From Flavobacterium sp. UBA6135 (GTDB taxonomy: Bacteria; Bacteroidota; Bacteroidia; Flavobacteriales; Flavobacteriaceae): a stretch of DNA of 54,942 bases. Numbering within the stretch: the stretch's first letter is position 1; each line of letters opens with the position of its first letter. Shown one piece after another: positions 52,433 to 54,942 of the stretch. The notes beneath the pieces are model-generated. The model did not search any database. It saw only the letters and a program-made list of their open reading frames with translations, and was not told the origin of the DNA. The position numbers and the translations under genes were made by a program. Location: NCBI RefSeq assembly GCF_002428305.1, contig NZ_DIVJ01000047.1:1-54942 (forward strand). The letters are read 5' to 3'.

Positions 52433-54853
52433 TTATCTTAAAGTAGCACCTAATTCCTTTTCAAAATTAGATTGTAGTTTGGTCATGATTTTATCAATTT
52501 GCTCGTCGGTTAACGTTTTTCCTTGATCTTGAAGTATAAAACTTAAAGCATATGATTTTTTTCCTTCTTGAAGATTTTTACCTTGATAAACATCAAAAAG
52601 ACTTATTTCTTTGACTAACGTTTTTTCAGTTTGTCGTGCAATTTTATAGATGCTTTCAAACATGGTATTTTCATCTAATAAAAGTGCTAAATCCCTTCTA
52701 ACTTCAGGATATTTGGGTAATTCTTGAAATTTAATTTTATTAGAAATCAATTTTAAAATAAAATTCCAATTAAAATCAGCATAAAAAACGTCTTGCTTTA
52801 TATCAAAATATTTCAAAATGGGCTTTTTAACGGTTCCCAATTCTACTATTAAATCTTTACCGAAATAGTAGGCAATTCCTTCGCCAAAAACGTCAGAGAT
52901 TACGGGTTTTGTTTCCAATTTTTGAATACCTAATCGATTTACGATTGTTTCAACCAATCCTTTAAATAGAAAGAAATCAGAAGGTTTTTGAGAATATGTC
53001 CAACTTTCAAGTTTGTCATTTCCGGTTACAAAAAGCGATAAATGCTTGTTTTCTTCATAACCTGATGGCATTTTATGATAGCTCTTTCCAAACTCAAAAA
53101 GTTTTATATCGGAATTTCTTCTATTGATATTATAAGAAACAGCCTCAAGTCCTGAAAATAAAAGCGATTGTCGCATTGCTGATAAATCCAAACTTAATGG
53201 ATTTAGCATCAAAACATTAAATTCTTCTCTTAAGTTTTCAGAAAGCTTAACATAATCGGGTTTAGTTAATGAATTGGCCATCATTTCATGAAATCCAAAG
53301 GAGTTCAATTGCGTGGCAATACTATTTTGAATTTTATAATCTTCGGTTCTACTAGAGTTAAAAACGGTTGCGTTTAATTTTTTACTGAAATTAATGTTGT
53401 TATAGCCATAAATACGTAGGATTTCTTCAATAACATCAATTTCCCTTTGAACATCAACGCGATAAGAAGGAATAGTTAATCCTAAGCCGGCATCAGAAAC
53501 ACTATTTACTTTAATTTCAAGTGAAACTAAAATCTTTTTAATGGTTTCTTTTGGAATTTCCTGACCAATAATTTTATTGACATTGTTATAATTCAAAACA
53601 ACTGAAAAATCTTCAATTTTTTTGGGATAAATATCAATGATGTCAGAAGTTATTTCACCTCCGGCTAATTCTTTAATTAAAATTGTAGCTCTTTTTAAAG
53701 CATATTCTGTAATTGTTGGATCAATTCCTCTTTCAAAACGAAATGAAGCGTCTGTACTCAAACCGTGACGTTTTGCCGTTTTTCTAATTGAAATCGGATT
53801 GAAATAAGCACTTTCTAAAAAGATACTAGATGTGTTTTCATTTACTCCTGAATTTTTTCCACCAAAAACACCGGCTATGCATAACGGTCCTTTTTCATCA
53901 CAAATCATTAAATCATCTTCATGTAAAGTACGTTCAATATCATCCAAAGTGATGAATTTTGTTCCTGATTCAACTGTTTTTACTACAATTTTACCATTTA
54001 TTTTTGAAGCATCAAAAGCATGTAAAGGTTGACCTAATTCATGAAGCACATAATTGGTTACGTCAACAATATTATTTTTTGGTGTGATTCCAATTGCTTT
54101 CAATCTATTTTGTAGCCAACTTGGCGATGGTTTTACAGTAATTCCGGAAATGGTAACGCCGCAATATCGTGGAGCCAATTTGGTATCTTTTACTTCAACA
54201 TCGATTTTTAAGGTGCGTTTGTCCACTCTAAAATTGGTCACAGAAGGAGTGATGAGTTCGGGGTGTACATTTTTTAAAGTCATTCCAGCTCGTAAATCCC
54301 TAGCAACACCTAAATGCGACATGGCATCAGCACGATTGGGTGTTAATCCGATTTCAAAAATTTCGTCATTTTCTATTTCCAGAATTTTTGCTAATGGCGT
54401 TCCGGGAACTAAGCTATCTTCCAAAACCATAATACCATCATGATTATCGCTTAATCCCAATTCGTCTTCGGCACAAATCATTCCGTTGCTTTCCTGACCT
54501 CTAATTTTTCCTTTTTTGATGAGTAATTCAACACCTTCTTTATCATAAAGTTTTGTACCAATTGTTGCAACGGGTACTTTTTGTCCTGCAGCTACATTAC
54601 TGGCACCACAAACAATTTGAATAGGAGTGCTTTCACCTATGTTAACCATAGTAACTTTTAACCGATCTGCATCAGGATGTTTTTCACAAGTTAGCACCTC
54701 ACCAACTACAACACCTTCAAGTGCTCCTTTAACGGATTGGAATTTTTCAATTCCTTCCACTTCAAGACCTAAATCGGTTAATAAAGTTGCTGTTTCTTCA
54801 GATGTCCACTCAGTTTTTATAAATTGTTTTAACCAATTATAGGAAATACGCAT
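52433..54853 (-). CDS. pheT: Phenylalanyl-tRNA synthetase, beta subunit
   Basis: PheT pairs with PheS to charge tRNA-Phe. The 806 residues include an N-terminal tRNA-binding OB domain (about 40-150), the B3/B4 editing domain, the B5 domain, the catalytic-like module and a C-terminal FDX-ACB anticodon-binding domain (about 715-806, with YPEVRRDLALLLDE). It is full length. pheS is not in the window, as in many Bacteroidota where the two are unlinked. Confidence 0.96.
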   Translation of the reverse strand: MRISYNWLKQFIKTEWTSEETATLLTDLGLEVEGIEKFQSVKGALEGVVVGEVLTCEKHPDADRLKVTMVNIGESTPIQIVCGASNVAAGQKVPVATIGTKLYDKEGVELLIKKGKIRGQESNGMICAEDELGLSDNHDGIMVLEDSLVPGTPLAKILEIENDEIFEIGLTPNRADAMSHLGVARDLRAGMTLKNVHPELITPSVTNFRVDKRTLKIDVEVKDTKLAPRYCGVTISGITVKPSPSWLQNRLKAIGITPKNNIVDVTNYVLHELGQPLHAFDASKINGKIVVKTVESGTKFITLDDIERTLHEDDLMICDEKGPLCIAGVFGGKNSGVNENTSSIFLESAYFNPISIRKTAKRHGLSTDASFRFERGIDPTITEYALKRATILIKELAGGEITSDIIDIYPKKIEDFSVVLNYNNVNKIIGQEIPKETIKKILVSLEIKVNSVSDAGLGLTIPSYRVDVQREIDVIEEILRIYGYNNINFSKKLNATVFNSSRTEDYKIQNSIATQLNSFGFHEMMANSLTKPDYVKLSENLREEFNVLMLNPLSLDLSAMRQSLLFSGLEAVSYNINRRNSDIKLFEFGKSYHKMPSGYEENKHLSLFVTGNDKLESWTYSQKPSDFFLFKGLVETIVNRLGIQKLETKPVISDVFGEGIAYYFGKDLIVELGTVKKPILKYFDIKQDVFYADFNWNFILKLISNKIKFQELPKYPEVRRDLALLLDENTMFESIYKIARQTEKTLVKEISLFDVYQGKNLQEGKKSYALSFILQDQGKTLTDEQIDKIMTKLQSNFEKELGATLR

Positions 54854-54875
54854 AGGGATCTATATTTATAGGATG

Positions 54876-54883
54876 CAAATATA
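54876..54883 (-). promoter_or_regulatory. -7 promoter box of pheT
   Basis: TATATTTG on the minus strand matches TAnnTTTG, 22 bases before the pheT ATG at 54853. Confidence 0.6.
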
Positions 54884-54917
54884 GGAAATGCCTTTTGGTT
54901 AACGAAAGCTAAGGCAT

Positions 54918-54942
54918 AAAAAAAGAAGCCGTCTCAATACTA
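54918..54942 (-). terminator. One arm of a terminator at the window edge
   Basis: On the minus strand GAGACGGCTTC is followed by TTTTTTTAT. This looks like the 3' arm and T run of a terminator whose other arm lies beyond the window, ending a minus-strand gene to the right. Incomplete. Confidence 0.5.

Noticed and set aside
1..54942. CRISPR arrays, insertion sequences, prophage or tRNA genes
   Set aside because: I saw no regularly spaced repeats with spacers, transposase or phage genes, or cloverleaf-like sequence; the repeats present are short and intergenic.

Overview
The window is AT-rich chromosomal DNA from a member of the Bacteroidota, most likely a Flavobacterium-like Flavobacteriaceae. 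The signs are Bacteroidota -7 promoter boxes (TAnnTTTG) in front of many genes, start codons without Shine-Dalgarno sequences, a fused lpxC/fabZ gene, the type IX secretion regulator PorX with a protein carrying a T9SS C-terminal sorting domain, a GldL-related membrane hairpin, and an RND pump fused to its own outer-membrane channel. I see no phage, insertion sequence, CRISPR array, rRNA or tRNA gene.

Layout. 1-3968 (minus strand): an edge fragment, a deoxyhypusine synthase-like gene, an arginine decarboxylase-like gene, an unlisted 59-codon ORF with its own promoter, and aroB. 4141-9690: a lipoprotein, proline dehydrogenase, a DUF4258-like protein, then a minus-strand porX-tsaE-alanine dehydrogenase-like group. 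9923-17385: an HD phosphohydrolase with a TTG start, lipid A genes (lpxD, lpxC/fabZ, lpxA), efp, a second LpxD-like gene, a SnoaL-like protein and sucD. 17465-24491: a divergent GIY-YIG-like protein, a DUF1697 protein, pirin, a membrane protein, fabG, a GldL-like hairpin, a VWA-like membrane protein and a YoaK-family protein.

24630-27596 is a tight cassette of thioredoxin, ApbE flavin transferase, a tiny DUF4266-type lipoprotein ending in GGGCGCN, and a DUF3570-type outer-membrane barrel. It is followed by a T9SS-sorted beta-propeller protein, then a metal-type efflux block: OmpR-family regulator, sensor kinase, heavy-metal RND pump fused to a TolC-like channel, adaptor, a VIT-family transporter, a small membrane protein and an SPFH protein. 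Direct repeats with 11-bp spacing and a TAAG core lie upstream of both the thioredoxin cassette and the pump, suggesting shared control.

39064-46517 is a complete histidine operon (hisG-D-C-B-H-A-F-IE) preceded by a classical attenuator: a 17-residue leader peptide with five consecutive His codons, a 12-bp terminator hairpin, and a mutually exclusive antiterminator. Most of its larger intergenic gaps hold short repeat 'phrases', some of which recur elsewhere in the window and two of which supply a stop codon. The window ends with an alpha-amylase lipoprotein, an outer-membrane barrel, an L,D-transpeptidase, rpsA and pheT.

The best leads are the thioredoxin/ApbE/DUF4266/DUF3570 cassette with its probable metal-linked control, the his attenuator, the repeat phrases, and the GldL-like hairpin lacking the motor glutamate. 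Functions are from family recognition by eye; no database search was run.
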